DNA of 64,000 bases from Sphingobacterium micropteri (GCF_014692515.1 NZ_JACOIK010000003.1:310001-374000), one strand, 5' to 3'; shown: positions 1-9,195, counted from the first letter of the stretch. Notes: a model not told the origin generated them from the letters alone. A program made the numbers and translations.

Positions 1-897
1 TTGTCGTTCTGCTTTTACCGTTCCTTCCCGTGCGCTACGTGTTAGATCATTGCGAACCAAATCCACGATCATCACATTTTCCGCGATTTCCTTCGGACTA
101 TTTTTCAACGTGGCGATGATATCGCGGTCGTCTTCTGTCGATTTTCCGCGTGGTGCGGTGCCTTTAATCGGTTGAGAAATCAAGGTGTTCCCGCGTTTTG
201 CCAAGAAACGTTCGGGTGATGCGGATAAGATATACTTATCCTTGATTTTGAAAAAACAAGAAAAGGGAGTAGGAGAAATTTGATTTAATTTTTGGTATAC
301 AGTTAACGGAGACAATGTAACATGCTCGGTATAAAATTCCTGACAAAGATTGACCTCATAAATGTCTCCTTGCCGGATATGTTTCAGCAACTGCCGGAAT
401 GCCTCTAGGTAAGCTTTTTTCGACATCCGTTTTTGAAACTGGATAGGTTCAGTTTCGACTCGTTCTTCGCTGGCGATATGATCGTAAGCTAAGATATCAC
501 GATATATATTTTCAGGATGAAGAGCTTCAATTTTTACCTGCGTGTCTTTAAAGTCTAAAATAATGCTCGGAATAAAAAAATAGGCTTCTGGAAATGCTAA
601 TTGGTTGGGAAAAGAGGTTGTTAAATCCTCAATTTCATTTTTAAGGTCGTAACTAAAAAAGCCAGGCATCCACATATCGGGATGCTTGGCTCTAAATTTT
701 TCCAGCGTATGGAATATATCTGTTTGCTCGCTAACAAAACTGTCTAAGGCTTTTACGGCGAGTAAACTGCCTATTTGCGCATATTCATCACTATAGCCAT
801 TGGATTGGAAGAAACAAACCTCATCAAATTGTTGCGCCCATTGAAGCGCCTTTCTTTCGAATTGCTGCGTGTCAACCTGAAATACGGCTGTAGCCAT
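1..897 (-). CDS. pabB: Aminodeoxychorismate synthase component I (PabB), 3' end outside the window
   Basis: Reading from the ATG at 897 towards position 1 gives 299 uninterrupted codons of a chorismate-utilising enzyme; the C-terminal part lies beyond the window. The protein would make 4-amino-4-deoxychorismate for folate synthesis, with a PabA-type glutaminase supplying ammonia. The segment contains GDIYEVNLCQEF, SPERFL and a PIKGTAPRG motif. The Lys in PIKGT is typical of PabB, whereas anthranilate synthase TrpE has Ala there, which is why I prefer PabB. It starts 12 bp after the purA stop on the same strand and is probably cotranscribed with purA. Confidence 0.88.
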   Translation of the reverse strand, partial: MATAVFQVDTQQFERKALQWAQQFDEVCFFQSNGYSDEYAQIGSLLAVKALDSFVSEQTDIFHTLEKFRAKHPDMWMPGFFSYDLKNEIEDLTTSFPNQLAFPEAYFFIPSIILDFKDTQVKIEALHPENIYRDILAYDHIASEERVETEPIQFQKRMSKKAYLEAFRQLLKHIRQGDIYEVNLCQEFYTEHVTLSPLTVYQKLNQISPTPFSCFFKIKDKYILSASPERFLAKRGNTLISQPIKGTAPRGKSTEDDRDIIATLKNSPKEIAENVMIVDLVRNDLTRSAREGTVKAERQ

Positions 898-909
898 TGT
901 ATATTTATA

Positions 910-2181
910 TTACAGTTCGATTGTCTGAACACGATCGGGGCCTACAGATAAATATTTAATAGGCACTTCCAATGCTTTTTCCAGATAAGCGATGTAATTT
1001 TTTAACGCCGTGGGAATTTCGTCTTTTGAACGAATACCCGTAATATCTTGATTCCAGCCTGCTATTTCTTCCAAGACGGGTTCTGCTTGGTTGGTGATAA
1101 TTTCATAAGGCATGTAATCGATGGTTTCGCCGTTGTGTTTGTAATGTGTACAAACATTGATTTTTTCAAATGTGTCCAACACATCCGCTTTCATCATGAT
1201 TAATTCGGTTACGCCATTTAACATAATGGCATATTTCAAGGCTGGAATATCAATCCAACCTGTCCGACGAGAGCGTCCGGTGGTCGCTCCAAATTCATGA
1301 CCTATCTGGCGTAGTTTTTCTCCCGTTTCATCATCCAACTCCGTTGGAAATGGTCCACCCCCCACACGAGTAGCATATGCTTTGAAGATACCATATACAG
1401 CGCCAATCTTATTTGGGGCAATACCGAGGCCAGTGCAAGCGCCAGCGGTGGTGGTATTGGATGACGTAACAAAAGGATAAGAACCAAAATCTACATCCAA
1501 TAGTGTACCTTGCGCACCCTCTGCTAGTACTGTTTTTCCTTCTTTCAGGTAGTTATTGACTAGGTGTTCAGCATCGACATGTGGAATCGTTTTGATAAAA
1601 TCAATGGCGCTCATAAAAGCCGCTTCTTTTTCAGCGAAATCAGGAATCTCTCCGTAGTGGGAAAGGATCTCCAAATGTTTTGCTTTTAATTTTTCATAAC
1701 GTTCTTGAAAATCCGGAAGTGTGGTATCTCCCACGCGCAAACCGTTTCTTCCGGTTTTGTCCATATACGTTGGACCAATTCCTTTAAGGGTAGAGCCAAT
1801 TTTACCGGCACCCATTTTTGATTCAGAGGCGGCGTCCAGCAATTGGTGAGTAGGTAGAATTAAATGTGCTTTACGGGCTAGAACCAATGTACCTTTACCC
1901 ACAGGATCAAATCCCGAGGTGCGCAGATTATCTAACTCGCGTTTTAAGATAATAGGGTCGATAACGACACCGCCACCAATAAGGTTGAGTGTACCTTCAT
2001 TAAAAATACCAGATGGTATGGTATTCAAGACAAATTTCTTGTTATCAAACTCTAATGTATGTCCAGCATTAGGGCCACCTTGAAAGCGGGCGATTAAATC
2101 ATATTTCGGACAGAACACGTCCACGATTTTTCCTTTTCCTTCATCGCCCCATTGTAGGCCCAAAAGCACATCAACTTGCAT
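910..2181 (-). CDS. purA: Adenylosuccinate synthetase
   Basis: Cytosolic GTP-dependent enzyme that joins IMP and aspartate in the first committed step of AMP synthesis. The 423-residue length is normal for the family. The phosphate-binding GDEGKGK motif is at residues 12–18, IGSTLKGIGPTYMDK lies near 127–141, and the TTGRSRRTGWID region that binds IMP and GTP follows near residue 300. It sits between the Fur-family gene upstream and pabB downstream on the same strand; a hairpin at 2224–2248 suggests it is at least partly transcribed separately from fur. Confidence 0.98.
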   Translation of the reverse strand: MQVDVLLGLQWGDEGKGKIVDVFCPKYDLIARFQGGPNAGHTLEFDNKKFVLNTIPSGIFNEGTLNLIGGGVVIDPIILKRELDNLRTSGFDPVGKGTLVLARKAHLILPTHQLLDAASESKMGAGKIGSTLKGIGPTYMDKTGRNGLRVGDTTLPDFQERYEKLKAKHLEILSHYGEIPDFAEKEAAFMSAIDFIKTIPHVDAEHLVNNYLKEGKTVLAEGAQGTLLDVDFGSYPFVTSSNTTTAGACTGLGIAPNKIGAVYGIFKAYATRVGGGPFPTELDDETGEKLRQIGHEFGATTGRSRRTGWIDIPALKYAIMLNGVTELIMMKADVLDTFEKINVCTHYKHNGETIDYMPYEIITNQAEPVLEEIAGWNQDITGIRSKDEIPTALKNYIAYLEKALEVPIKYLSVGPDRVQTIEL

Positions 2182-2223
2182 AATATTGAAATATGGATAT
2201 TAAAATTTAAATGATACGTTTAG

Positions 2224-2248
2224 AAAAAACAGGACACACCTGTCTTTT
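2224..2248 (-). terminator. Terminator-like hairpin between fur and purA
   Basis: On the minus strand a 10-bp stem (one G·U pair) with a 5-nt TGTGT loop ends in a run of T, just downstream of the Fur-family gene. It fits an intrinsic terminator or attenuator that reduces read-through into purA. This is seen by eye; no folding energy was calculated. Confidence 0.6.
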
Positions 2249-2285
2249 CTGAACAAAGGTAATACAATAATTGGCGATTACCACA

Positions 2286-2792
2286 TTAATTTGAAATTAC
2301 CGGGCTTCTTCCTTTTTTCGGTGTGGTTTCGGCGTTTTCTGTATCTTTTTTCTGGCAGTCTTCACAAACGCCATATAGGTTAAGAGAGTGGTGTTTGATG
2401 TCAAACTTCAACAGATCGCCCATCAAACTTTGGATTTGATTGATACGGGGATCACAAAACTCTACCACTTTATTACATTCGATGCAGATAACATGATCGT
2501 GTTGTTTAAAACCATAAGATTTTTCAAATTGAGCCATGTTACGGCCAAACTGATGTTTGGTTACCAGATCACAGGATACTAACAATTCTAATGTATTATA
2601 TACGGTAGCACGGCTTACCCGGTATTTTTTGTTCTTCATGTGGATATAAAGTGATTCCACATCAAAATGGTCGTCACGCGAGTAAATCTCTTCCAAAATA
2701 GCATAGCGCTCAGGCGTTTTTCTCAGATTCTTATTTTCTAAGTAAGCTTCGAAGATTTTTTTTACCGTTTGATAGTTTTCGCCTTTATTCAT
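2286..2792 (-). CDS. Fur-family metal- or peroxide-responsive regulator
   Basis: A 168-residue Fur-superfamily repressor. The N-terminal winged helix includes [15 protein letters not shown] and [12 protein letters not shown] (the DNA-recognition helix). The C-terminal dimerisation domain has the metal-site stretch [17 protein letters not shown] and two Cys-x2-Cys pairs (CIEC and CEDC) that normally bind structural zinc. The sequence does not settle whether it senses iron (Fur), peroxide (PerR) or zinc (Zur). It lies between rsh and purA, a neighbourhood common in Bacteroidota. A 14-bp inverted repeat lies in its upstream region. Confidence 0.93.
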   Translation of the reverse strand: MNKGENYQTVKKIFEAYLENKNLRKTPERYAILEEIYSRDDHFDVESLYIHMKNKKYRVSRATVYNTLELLVSCDLVTKHQFGRNMAQFEKSYGFKQHDHVICIECNKVVEFCDPRINQIQSLMGDLLKFDIKHHSLNLYGVCEDCQKKDTENAETTPKKGRSPVISN

Positions 2793-2819
2793 ATGTATAT
2801 TATTTGTCTTTTAAAGGTC

Positions 2820-2882
2820 ATATGGAATGTCCAGATTTATAGTCGTCGGTGCTTGTGTTTGACAATCATGGACATTTCATAT
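2820..2882. repeat. Inverted repeat upstream of the Fur-family gene
   Basis: Arms at 2820–2833 and 2869–2882 are 14 bp long and match at 13 of 14 positions, separated by 35 bp. The pair lies between the fur start and the rsh stop. It could form a hairpin in the fur leader or be a pair of regulator half-sites. The function is unknown. Confidence 0.5.
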
Positions 2883-2960
2883 TAATAGTTATTTCTTCTA
2901 CAAATTTACCAATTTCATCTGTAAAAAACGATGGTTTAATCGGGAACTATGTTCTTCAGA

Positions 2961-5168
2961 TTAATTATCTGCTTCATAGCGTGTTATACCCGTTATTCCG
3001 CTAATTTGCTTCAAGGTTTTCATGAGGTCTTCCAATTGTTCGATATGATTTACGAATACCATGATGTTTCCCTCGAAAATTCCTTCGTTACTGGTAATGG
3101 ACAATGAACGTATGTTGACGTTATATTCGCGTGAGATTACATTTGTGATCTTGTTAATAAGCCCAACGTCGTCAATTCCTACGATACGTAGCCCTGTAAG
3201 AAAAGCTATGTTTGGCTGGGAAGAAGCCCACTTCGCCTTTAATATTCGATACCCATAACTCGCCATAAGTTTAGAGGCGTTGGGACAGCTGGTACGGTGT
3301 ATTTTGATGCCGTCATTCACGGTTAAAAAGCCGAAGATATCATCACCCGGAATAGGGTTGCAACATGGTGCTAACGTATAATCAACTTGTTGGTAATCGT
3401 CACCAATAAGGATGGTGTCAACTTCTTTTTTGTTGATTTTTTCGACCAAGCCAGAAACATGTGAACTAAAATGGCTTTGACCTGGTGTATTTGTTTTCTC
3501 GCTTTCAGCATAATCGCGTAGGTTTTTTATATCAATAACACCCTTGGCAACGTTATAAAAAAGCTCTTGGGAGCTGGGGTATTTAAAGTAGTTGGCTATT
3601 TTATTAATATTGTCTGTATTGTACGTGATTTTTAGTGATTTCAACTTACGTTCTAAAATCTCCTTGCCGTCTTCTGCTACACGTCGTTTTTCTTCTTTTA
3701 ACGAAGAACGTATTTTTGATTTTGCTTTCGCTGTAACAACAAAATTAAGCCAGTCCTCTTTCGGGGTTTGCTTACTGGAAGTGATAATTTCGACTTGATC
3801 GCCGTTCTGCAGTGGATGACTAAGCGGAACCAATTTGTGGTTGACCTTTGCGCCTATACAGGTTGCGCCAATATCTGAATGGATTTCAAATGCGAAATCT
3901 AATGCTGTGGCACCATTAGGTAATTGAACTAATGTACCTTTGGGCGTGAAAATGAATATCTCGTCTGAGAACAGATTCATTTTGAAATCGTCCACGAAAT
4001 CCATGGCATTTTGCTCTGGGCTGCTCAATAGATTTCGAACCTTTTGTATCCACTGGTCTAATCCACTGTCCGAGTTCGATTCCTTGTATTTCCAATGGGC
4101 GGCAAAACCTTTCTCGGCAATTTCGTTCATACGCTTTGTACGAATCTGTACTTCCACCCATTGACCTCGAGGCCCCATCACGGTGGTGTGTAAGGATTCA
4201 TAACCATTTCCTTTTGGCGAAGAAACCCAATCCCGTAAGCGGTCGGGGTTAGGACGATATAAATCCGTGACGATAGAATATACTTTCCAACACTCTGTTT
4301 TTTCTCTTTCTGTAGGGGTGTCAATGATAATACGGATGGCAAATAAATCATACACCTCTTCAAACGGAATAGATTTTTTACGCATCTTATTCCAAATGGA
4401 ATAAATGGATTTTGGGCGTCCGAATACTTGCGCCTTGATGCCCTGTTCTTCGAGTATCGTCTTCACCGGTTCAATAAAATCGGCAACAAACTTTTCACGT
4501 TCTGCTTTTTTTTCGTTCAGTTTTCGTGCGATGAATTTGTAGGTATCGGGGTCGGTATACTTCATGGAAAGGTCTTCCAGTTCGGATTTTATAGCATAGA
4601 GCCCCAGACGGTGTGCTAAGGGTGCGTAGAGATAACTCGTTTCTGAAGCAATTTTCAATTGCTTATGTCGCGCCATAAATTCCATCGTGCGCATATTGTG
4701 TAGACGATCCGCAAGTTTGATCAGGATAACGCGCACATCATCAGCTAGGGTGAGCAACATTTTACGGAAGTTTTCCGCTTGCATGGAACTGTTTGGATCG
4801 AAAATCCCCGATATTTTTGTAAGCCCATCGATAATGCGGGCTACCTTTTTGCCGAATTGTGCCTCGATCTCCTGTAAGGTGATAGCGGTATCTTCTACCA
4901 CGTCGTGCAACAATGCACATACGATGGAAGTCGTTCCTAAACCGATTTCTTCGGCGGCTATCTGTGCAACCGCTATCGGGTGGTATATATACGGCTCGCC
5001 TGACTTACGGCGCATATCTTTATGGCTTTCTAACGCAAGGTCAAATGCTCTTCGGATTTCCTGTTTATCCCCTCGCTGCAAGGTAGGTTTGCAGGCTCTA
5101 AGTAATGCGCGGTACCTTTTCCTAATCTCCTTGTTTTCTGCCTCTATATCAATCTCAAATTCTTCCAT
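2961..5168 (-). CDS. rsh: Bifunctional (p)ppGpp synthetase/hydrolase (RelA/SpoT family)
   Basis: A 735-residue long RSH protein that makes and degrades the stringent-response alarmone. Domains in order are an HD hydrolase (HPIAVAQIAAEE, then LLHDVVEDT near residue 90), a synthetase (GRPKSIYSIWNKM, DLFAIRIII, GNGYESLHTTV), a TGS domain (FTPKGTLVQLPNGATALDFA), a conserved-Cys region (CCNPIPGDDIFGF) and a C-terminal ACT domain (LRIVGIDDVGLINKITNVIS). The intact HD motif suggests hydrolysis is active, as in most single-copy Bacteroidota RSH enzymes. The coding run has no frame problem. Confidence 0.97.
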   Translation of the reverse strand: MEEFEIDIEAENKEIRKRYRALLRACKPTLQRGDKQEIRRAFDLALESHKDMRRKSGEPYIYHPIAVAQIAAEEIGLGTTSIVCALLHDVVEDTAITLQEIEAQFGKKVARIIDGLTKISGIFDPNSSMQAENFRKMLLTLADDVRVILIKLADRLHNMRTMEFMARHKQLKIASETSYLYAPLAHRLGLYAIKSELEDLSMKYTDPDTYKFIARKLNEKKAEREKFVADFIEPVKTILEEQGIKAQVFGRPKSIYSIWNKMRKKSIPFEEVYDLFAIRIIIDTPTEREKTECWKVYSIVTDLYRPNPDRLRDWVSSPKGNGYESLHTTVMGPRGQWVEVQIRTKRMNEIAEKGFAAHWKYKESNSDSGLDQWIQKVRNLLSSPEQNAMDFVDDFKMNLFSDEIFIFTPKGTLVQLPNGATALDFAFEIHSDIGATCIGAKVNHKLVPLSHPLQNGDQVEIITSSKQTPKEDWLNFVVTAKAKSKIRSSLKEEKRRVAEDGKEILERKLKSLKITYNTDNINKIANYFKYPSSQELFYNVAKGVIDIKNLRDYAESEKTNTPGQSHFSSHVSGLVEKINKKEVDTILIGDDYQQVDYTLAPCCNPIPGDDIFGFLTVNDGIKIHRTSCPNASKLMASYGYRILKAKWASSQPNIAFLTGLRIVGIDDVGLINKITNVISREYNVNIRSLSITSNEGIFEGNIMVFVNHIEQLEDLMKTLKQISGITGITRYEADN

Positions 5169-5318
5169 ATATACTCACCGAAAAAAGTTGCTTTTATATT
5201 TTTTTGTTCGTAATTTTATTATGGTTTTTCCACTCGTGTGGAAACAGGGGAAAAACAACATATAAATATAGCAAATTTTTTACATAGTTGGAAATACATT
5301 AACATTTTTTAGGAGGTG

Positions 5319-5960
5319 ATGAAGCAGTCTTTTGTATGGGGTTTATTTTTGGTTTTCCTGATGCCATTTTGGGGCAAAGGGCAGGCTTTGCAAGTTCCCC
5401 ATTACGGAGAAGGAGAAGGGGAAATGTTGCAGCATTATACGACTACGCGTTTGGAAACAGGGGAGGTTGTGCCCTGGTTTCCGATTAAAGATGTTATTAT
5501 TACAGCAAGGCGTACGTTTAAGACTGAAGAAGATCGCTTGAACTACCTGCGTTTGGAACGCAATGTGTTGCGGGTATTGCCTTACGCAATTTATGCACAG
5601 AAGCGCTATGAGCAACTAGACCGCGATATTGCACTTGCATCTTCCAAGCGAGAAGAAAAGCGTTTGATAAAAGCGTGTGAAGATGAAATTAAGGAGAAAT
5701 TCAGAACCGAAATAAAGAATCTAAGCATTTCGCAGGGGGCGATATTAATCAAATTAGTACAACGCCAAACCGGAAACAGTAGTTATGAACTTGTGCGAGA
5801 GATGAAAGGAGGACTTTCTGCTTTCTTCTATCAATCGGTAGCCAAAGTATTCGGTCATAACCTCAAATCGGTGTATGATCCGGAAGAAGACTATGAAATA
5901 GAAAACATTATCCGAGGGTATGAGCGTGTGCGCCCGATAAAGAATTTGTATAATTATTAA
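5319..5960 (+). CDS. DUF4294 family protein with signal peptide
   Basis: About 213 residues: a hydrophobic N-terminal signal sequence (FVWGLFLVFLMPFWGKGQA), then a mature part with VVPWFPIKDVIITARRTF and a charged helical middle region (LRLERNVLRVLPYAIYA) typical of the Bacteroidota DUF4294 family. It is likely periplasmic; the function is unknown. An AGGAGG run at 5311–5316 lies only 2 nt before the ATG at 5319, closer than usual, and a GTG at 5316 overlaps it. The gene is divergent from rsh and 20 bp upstream of the peroxidase gene. Confidence 0.85.
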   Translation: MKQSFVWGLFLVFLMPFWGKGQALQVPHYGEGEGEMLQHYTTTRLETGEVVPWFPIKDVIITARRTFKTEEDRLNYLRLERNVLRVLPYAIYAQKRYEQLDRDIALASSKREEKRLIKACEDEIKEKFRTEIKNLSISQGAILIKLVQRQTGNSSYELVREMKGGLSAFFYQSVAKVFGHNLKSVYDPEEDYEIENIIRGYERVRPIKNLYNY

Positions 5961-5980
5961 ACGTAAAGGAAAGGAGAGCG

Positions 5981-6472
5981 ATGCAAACGGTTTATGATTT
6001 TCACGGTTTACAGTTTAACGGAGAAAAAAAATCGTTGCAAGATTATTCCGGCAAAGTGCTGTTGATTGTAAATACAGCTAGTAAGTGCTTCTTTACCAAA
6101 CAATTTAAGTCGCTTGAAAAGCTGTATCAGCAATACAAAGACCGTGGTTTTGAAATTTTGGCTTTTCCATCCAATGATTTTCGTGGACAGGAGCCGATGA
6201 CGGGTTTACAACTGGAAACATTTTGTCGCATACAGCAACAGGTTACTTTTCCCGTTTTTAAACGTATACATGTAATTGGTGAATATTGTGATCCGTTATT
6301 TAAGTTTTTGTCTGACAAAAATCTAAATGGACGCATAAACGTGAAGCCTGTGTGGAATTTTCACAAATATCTGATCAACAAGGAAGGAGAAGTGGTAGAC
6401 TACTTCTATAGTTTGACAAGCCCTCAGGCGAAGAGGTTGGTCACGAAAATTGAAAAATTGATAACGGCATGA
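5981..6472 (+). CDS. Glutathione-peroxidase-family thiol peroxidase
   Basis: A 163-residue thioredoxin-fold peroxidase that reduces peroxides, probably with thioredoxin or bacillithiol rather than glutathione as donor (inference from the neighbouring bshB1). The peroxidatic Cys is Cys36 in NTASKCFFTKQF. A candidate resolving Cys is in LETFCRIQQQVTFP, and the catalytic Trp is in KPVWNF. The usual FPCNQF motif reads FPSNDF, so the Gln of the classical tetrad is Asp66. It lies 20 bp after the DUF4294 gene. Confidence 0.93.
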   Translation: MQTVYDFHGLQFNGEKKSLQDYSGKVLLIVNTASKCFFTKQFKSLEKLYQQYKDRGFEILAFPSNDFRGQEPMTGLQLETFCRIQQQVTFPVFKRIHVIGEYCDPLFKFLSDKNLNGRINVKPVWNFHKYLINKEGEVVDYFYSLTSPQAKRLVTKIEKLITA

Positions 6473-6498
6473 AGCTTTTTTGATCTCTACTGCTTCAT

Positions 6499-6529
6499 TT
6501 GCCAAATTTTCGTGAAATGCCTACTTTTG
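6499..6529 (+). promoter_or_regulatory. Bacteroidota-type promoter for bshB1
   Basis: TTG at 6499–6501 and TACTTTTG at 6522–6529 are separated by 20 nt, matching the TTG-N19-21-TAnnTTTG consensus. It ends about 19 bp before the bshB1 ATG. Confidence 0.75.
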
Positions 6530-6548
6530 GAGCAAACAGAAACATACT

Positions 6549-7268
6549 ATGAAGTTGGATTTAATGGTAATGACCGTTCATCCCGATGATGCTGAATTAG
6601 GTGCGGGTGGAACGATTGCAAAATACGTTGCTGCAGGTAAAAAGGTGGGTATTATCGATTTGACACAAGGCGAATTGGGAACGCGCGGTACCGCGGAAAC
6701 CCGACAACAGGAAGCAACGAGAGCTGCGGATATTCTGGGCGTACAAGTTCGTGAAAACCTCGGCCTACGTGATGGCTTCTTCACCAATGATGAAGAAAGT
6801 CAACTTGTTATTATCCGTGCAATCCGTAAATATCAACCCGAAATTGTCATAACAAATGCATTGGATGACCGTCATCCCGATCATGGAAGGGCAAGCAAAC
6901 TGGTGAATGACGCACTTTTTTTAAGTGGACTCCGCCGAATCGAAACTGTTGATGAGGGGCAGATACAAGAGGCTTTTCGTCCACGACTTCAATTGCAAGT
7001 GATTCAAGATAAATATATCCAACCCGATATTATACTAGATATTACAGACTTTTGGGAAAAGAAAGAACAATCTGTTTTAGCTTATACCACACAATTTAAT
7101 GTGTCCTCAGATGACGATCAACCTCAGACGTATATTTCGAATCCGGCCTTTATGGAATCTACCCGCGGTAGAGCGGCAGAATTGGGCCGTAATATTCAGG
7201 TTAAATATGCGGAAGGATTCACTGCTCGCAAACTCTTAGGGGTGCAGGATATCTTTCAACTTTTATAA
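6549..7268 (+). CDS. bshB1: Bacillithiol biosynthesis deacetylase BshB1
   Basis: A 239-residue PIG-L/LmbE-type zinc hydrolase that deacetylates GlcNAc-malate to GlcN-malate, the second step of bacillithiol synthesis. The metal motif HPDD is at residues 11–14, followed by ELGAGGT and the GELGTRGT loop; the third ligand region is DDRHPDHGRAS near residue 108. The length and the QGELGTRGTAETR segment are characteristic of BshB1 as opposed to other LmbE proteins. It has its own promoter and is followed after 3 bp by a VOC gene, so the two are probably cotranscribed. Confidence 0.95.
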   Translation: MKLDLMVMTVHPDDAELGAGGTIAKYVAAGKKVGIIDLTQGELGTRGTAETRQQEATRAADILGVQVRENLGLRDGFFTNDEESQLVIIRAIRKYQPEIVITNALDDRHPDHGRASKLVNDALFLSGLRRIETVDEGQIQEAFRPRLQLQVIQDKYIQPDIILDITDFWEKKEQSVLAYTTQFNVSSDDDQPQTYISNPAFMESTRGRAAELGRNIQVKYAEGFTARKLLGVQDIFQLL

Positions 7269-7271
7269 GGC

Positions 7272-7664
7272 ATGGCGGTTAAGTTAAATAAAGTGCACCA
7301 CATTGCCATTATCTGTAGTGATTATGTACGTAGCCTGTCTTTTTATCGTGATATTTTAGGCTTGGAATTGCAACGAGAGATCTATCGTGCTGAACGCGAT
7401 TCCTATAAAGCAGATTTAGCGCTAAATAACCAATATATCATCGAACTATTTTCATTTTCCTCACCACCGGAACGCCCGTCGTATCCGGAAGCAGCCGGAC
7501 TACGGCATTTGGCCTTTGAAGTATTGGATATGGATGGAACTATTCGTGCGCTAGAGGAACACGAAATAGCGTATGAACCTATCCGCACAGATGAAACTAC
7601 TGGAAAGAAATTTATTTTCATTGCCGATCCAGATGGATTACCGATTGAGTTTTACGAGAAGTAG
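7272..7664 (+). CDS. VOC-family (glyoxalase-like) protein
   Basis: A 130-residue vicinal-oxygen-chelate protein with two beta-alpha-beta-beta-beta halves. Visible elements are VHHIAIICSDYVRSLSFYRD at the start, LRHLAFEV in the middle and DPDGLPIEFYEK at the end, a pattern close to the YaeR/GloA2 group. The metal-ligand positions (His at the start, Glu in IELF, His in LRHLAF, Glu in IEFYE) are present, so a metal-dependent role is plausible. The substrate is unknown; the link to bshB1 suggests thiol adduct detoxification (inference only). Confidence 0.88.
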   Translation: MAVKLNKVHHIAIICSDYVRSLSFYRDILGLELQREIYRAERDSYKADLALNNQYIIELFSFSSPPERPSYPEAAGLRHLAFEVLDMDGTIRALEEHEIAYEPIRTDETTGKKFIFIADPDGLPIEFYEK

Positions 7665-7683
7665 AGGGTACACATAAAAAATG

Positions 7684-7691
7684 TACCTTTG
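7684..7691 (+). promoter_or_regulatory. -7 element directly in front of mnmE
   Basis: TACCTTTG matches the Bacteroidota -7 box and ends 4 nt before the mnmE ATG at 7696, which would place the transcript start at or next to the start codon. No matching TTG is visible at the -33 position, so this is a half-promoter call. Confidence 0.45.
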
Positions 7692-7695
7692 CAGT

Positions 7696-9105
7696 ATGTC
7701 AACAGGATTAGTTTCGCAAGATACGATTGTGGCTCTAGCGACTTCGCCGGGAGTAAATGGAGCTATTGCGGTTATTCGTTTGTCTGGTTCACAAGCGATC
7801 ACGATTACCAACGCGGTGTTCAACGGAAAAGATCTACTAAATCAACACACGCATACGATTCATTTCGGTACCATACGAGATGGGGAAGAGATAATTGATG
7901 AGGTATTGATTTCCCTTTTTAAAGGGCCGCATTCCTATACGAAAGAAGATGTCGTCGAAATTTCTACTCATAATTCCAAATATATTATTGAGCGACTAAT
8001 AGCACTGCTTATAAAGAAGGGCGCAAGGGCTGCACAAGCGGGAGAGTTTACACTGCGCGCATTTTTAAATGGTGGTATGGATCTCTCACAGGCAGAGGCC
8101 GTAGCAGACTTGATCGCTTCGGAAAATAAAGCCTCTCATGAAATCGCCATGAACCAAATGCGAGGTGGAATCAGTAATAAGCTGCAGGAAATGCGTGAGC
8201 AGTTAATTAATTTTACGGCACTCTTAGAGCTCGAACTGGATTTTGGCGAAGAGGATGTAGAATTTGCCGATCGGGCGCAATTTGAGGCACTGGTACAGGA
8301 GCTAAAGATGCATATCGCTAAGCTTATTCAATCGTTTGCCTACGGAAATGCCATAAAACATGGTGTTCCCGTTGCTATCATCGGAAAACCCAATGCGGGG
8401 AAATCAACATTGCTCAATACATTACTTGACGAGGAACGTGCTATTGTTAGCGATATAGCCGGGACTACCCGAGATACTATAGAAGAGTCTATTAACCTAG
8501 ATGGGATTACTTTTCGTTTTATTGACACGGCGGGATTGCGGGAAACTGCGGATACCATTGAGGCTATCGGCGTAACGAAAGCGAAAGAAAAGGTTCGGCA
8601 GGCAAAGGTGTTATTGTATTTATATGATGATAAAGATAGCACGGCGGATGAGGTAATTGCACAGGTAAAGGAACTTTATTATGACGGTCTTATTGTGATT
8701 TTAGTTCGGAATAAAATTGATCTGCAAGGAGGGTATCATTCGAACGAAATGGATACAGCTATTACAGATGTGTTATTTACTAATTATAGCGATTCACTTG
8801 TAGCTATATCTGCTAAGGATAGCGAAAGTGTGGACAGATTGAAAGGAGTGCTGTTGGACAAAATTAGGGGAATGGCAGTAGAGGACCAACAAATTATCAC
8901 CAACACCCGCCATGTGGAAGCTTTAGAGCAGGCGTTAGAGGCACTTGGACAGGTGGAAGCGGGTTTAGGTATCTTGCTTCCGGGTGATTTGCTTGCCCAC
9001 CACGTAAGGACTGCCTTACGCCATATTTCCAGTATCACGGGAGATATTGATGTAGACCGTGATATTTTGGGGACGATTTTCGGGAAGTTCTGCATCGGAA
9101 AGTAG
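7696..9105 (+). CDS. mnmE: tRNA uridine-5-carboxymethylaminomethyl modification GTPase
   Basis: A 469-residue GTPase that, with MnmG, modifies the wobble uridine of several tRNAs. The N-terminal folate-binding domain (DTIVALATSPGVNGAIAVIR) is followed by a helical domain interrupted by a G domain: GKPNAGKSTLLN (P-loop), DIAGTTRDT, DTAGLRE and NKID. It ends in CIGK, the catalytic C-terminal Cys motif of the family. I place the start at 7696 because a TAnnTTTG promoter box lies inside the five codons of the longer open frame that begins at 7681. Confidence 0.97.
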   Translation: MSTGLVSQDTIVALATSPGVNGAIAVIRLSGSQAITITNAVFNGKDLLNQHTHTIHFGTIRDGEEIIDEVLISLFKGPHSYTKEDVVEISTHNSKYIIERLIALLIKKGARAAQAGEFTLRAFLNGGMDLSQAEAVADLIASENKASHEIAMNQMRGGISNKLQEMREQLINFTALLELELDFGEEDVEFADRAQFEALVQELKMHIAKLIQSFAYGNAIKHGVPVAIIGKPNAGKSTLLNTLLDEERAIVSDIAGTTRDTIEESINLDGITFRFIDTAGLRETADTIEAIGVTKAKEKVRQAKVLLYLYDDKDSTADEVIAQVKELYYDGLIVILVRNKIDLQGGYHSNEMDTAITDVLFTNYSDSLVAISAKDSESVDRLKGVLLDKIRGMAVEDQQIITNTRHVEALEQALEALGQVEAGLGILLPGDLLAHHVRTALRHISSITGDIDVDRDILGTIFGKFCIGK

Positions 9106-9131
9106 TTGCGTTTGTATTGCTGCAGAATACC

Positions 9132-9195
9132 AAAAAAATCCTGAAGCGGGGAGCTCCAGGATTTTAAACTAACCAATTATTAACCTAAATTATGA
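9132..9195 (+). repeat. Repeat family A, copy 1 (hairpin plus conserved tail)
   Basis: Hairpin ATCCTGAAGC-GGGGA-GCTCCAGGAT (one mismatch) between A and T runs, followed by the tail AACTAACCAATTATTAACC and TAAATTATGAA. It follows mnmE and would terminate it. The same architecture recurs at 10490, 49563, 52673 and 56887, always in this orientation. This copy lacks the outer GTACAAATATAACG part. Confidence 0.8.

Noticed and set aside
4687..5265. 192-codon open frame on the plus strand opposite rsh
   Set aside because: It mirrors the coding strand of a well-conserved enzyme and shows no family motif; a shadow frame.
7681..7695. Longer mnmE start at 7681
   Set aside because: The extra five codons overlap the TACCTTTG promoter box and are not conserved in the family.
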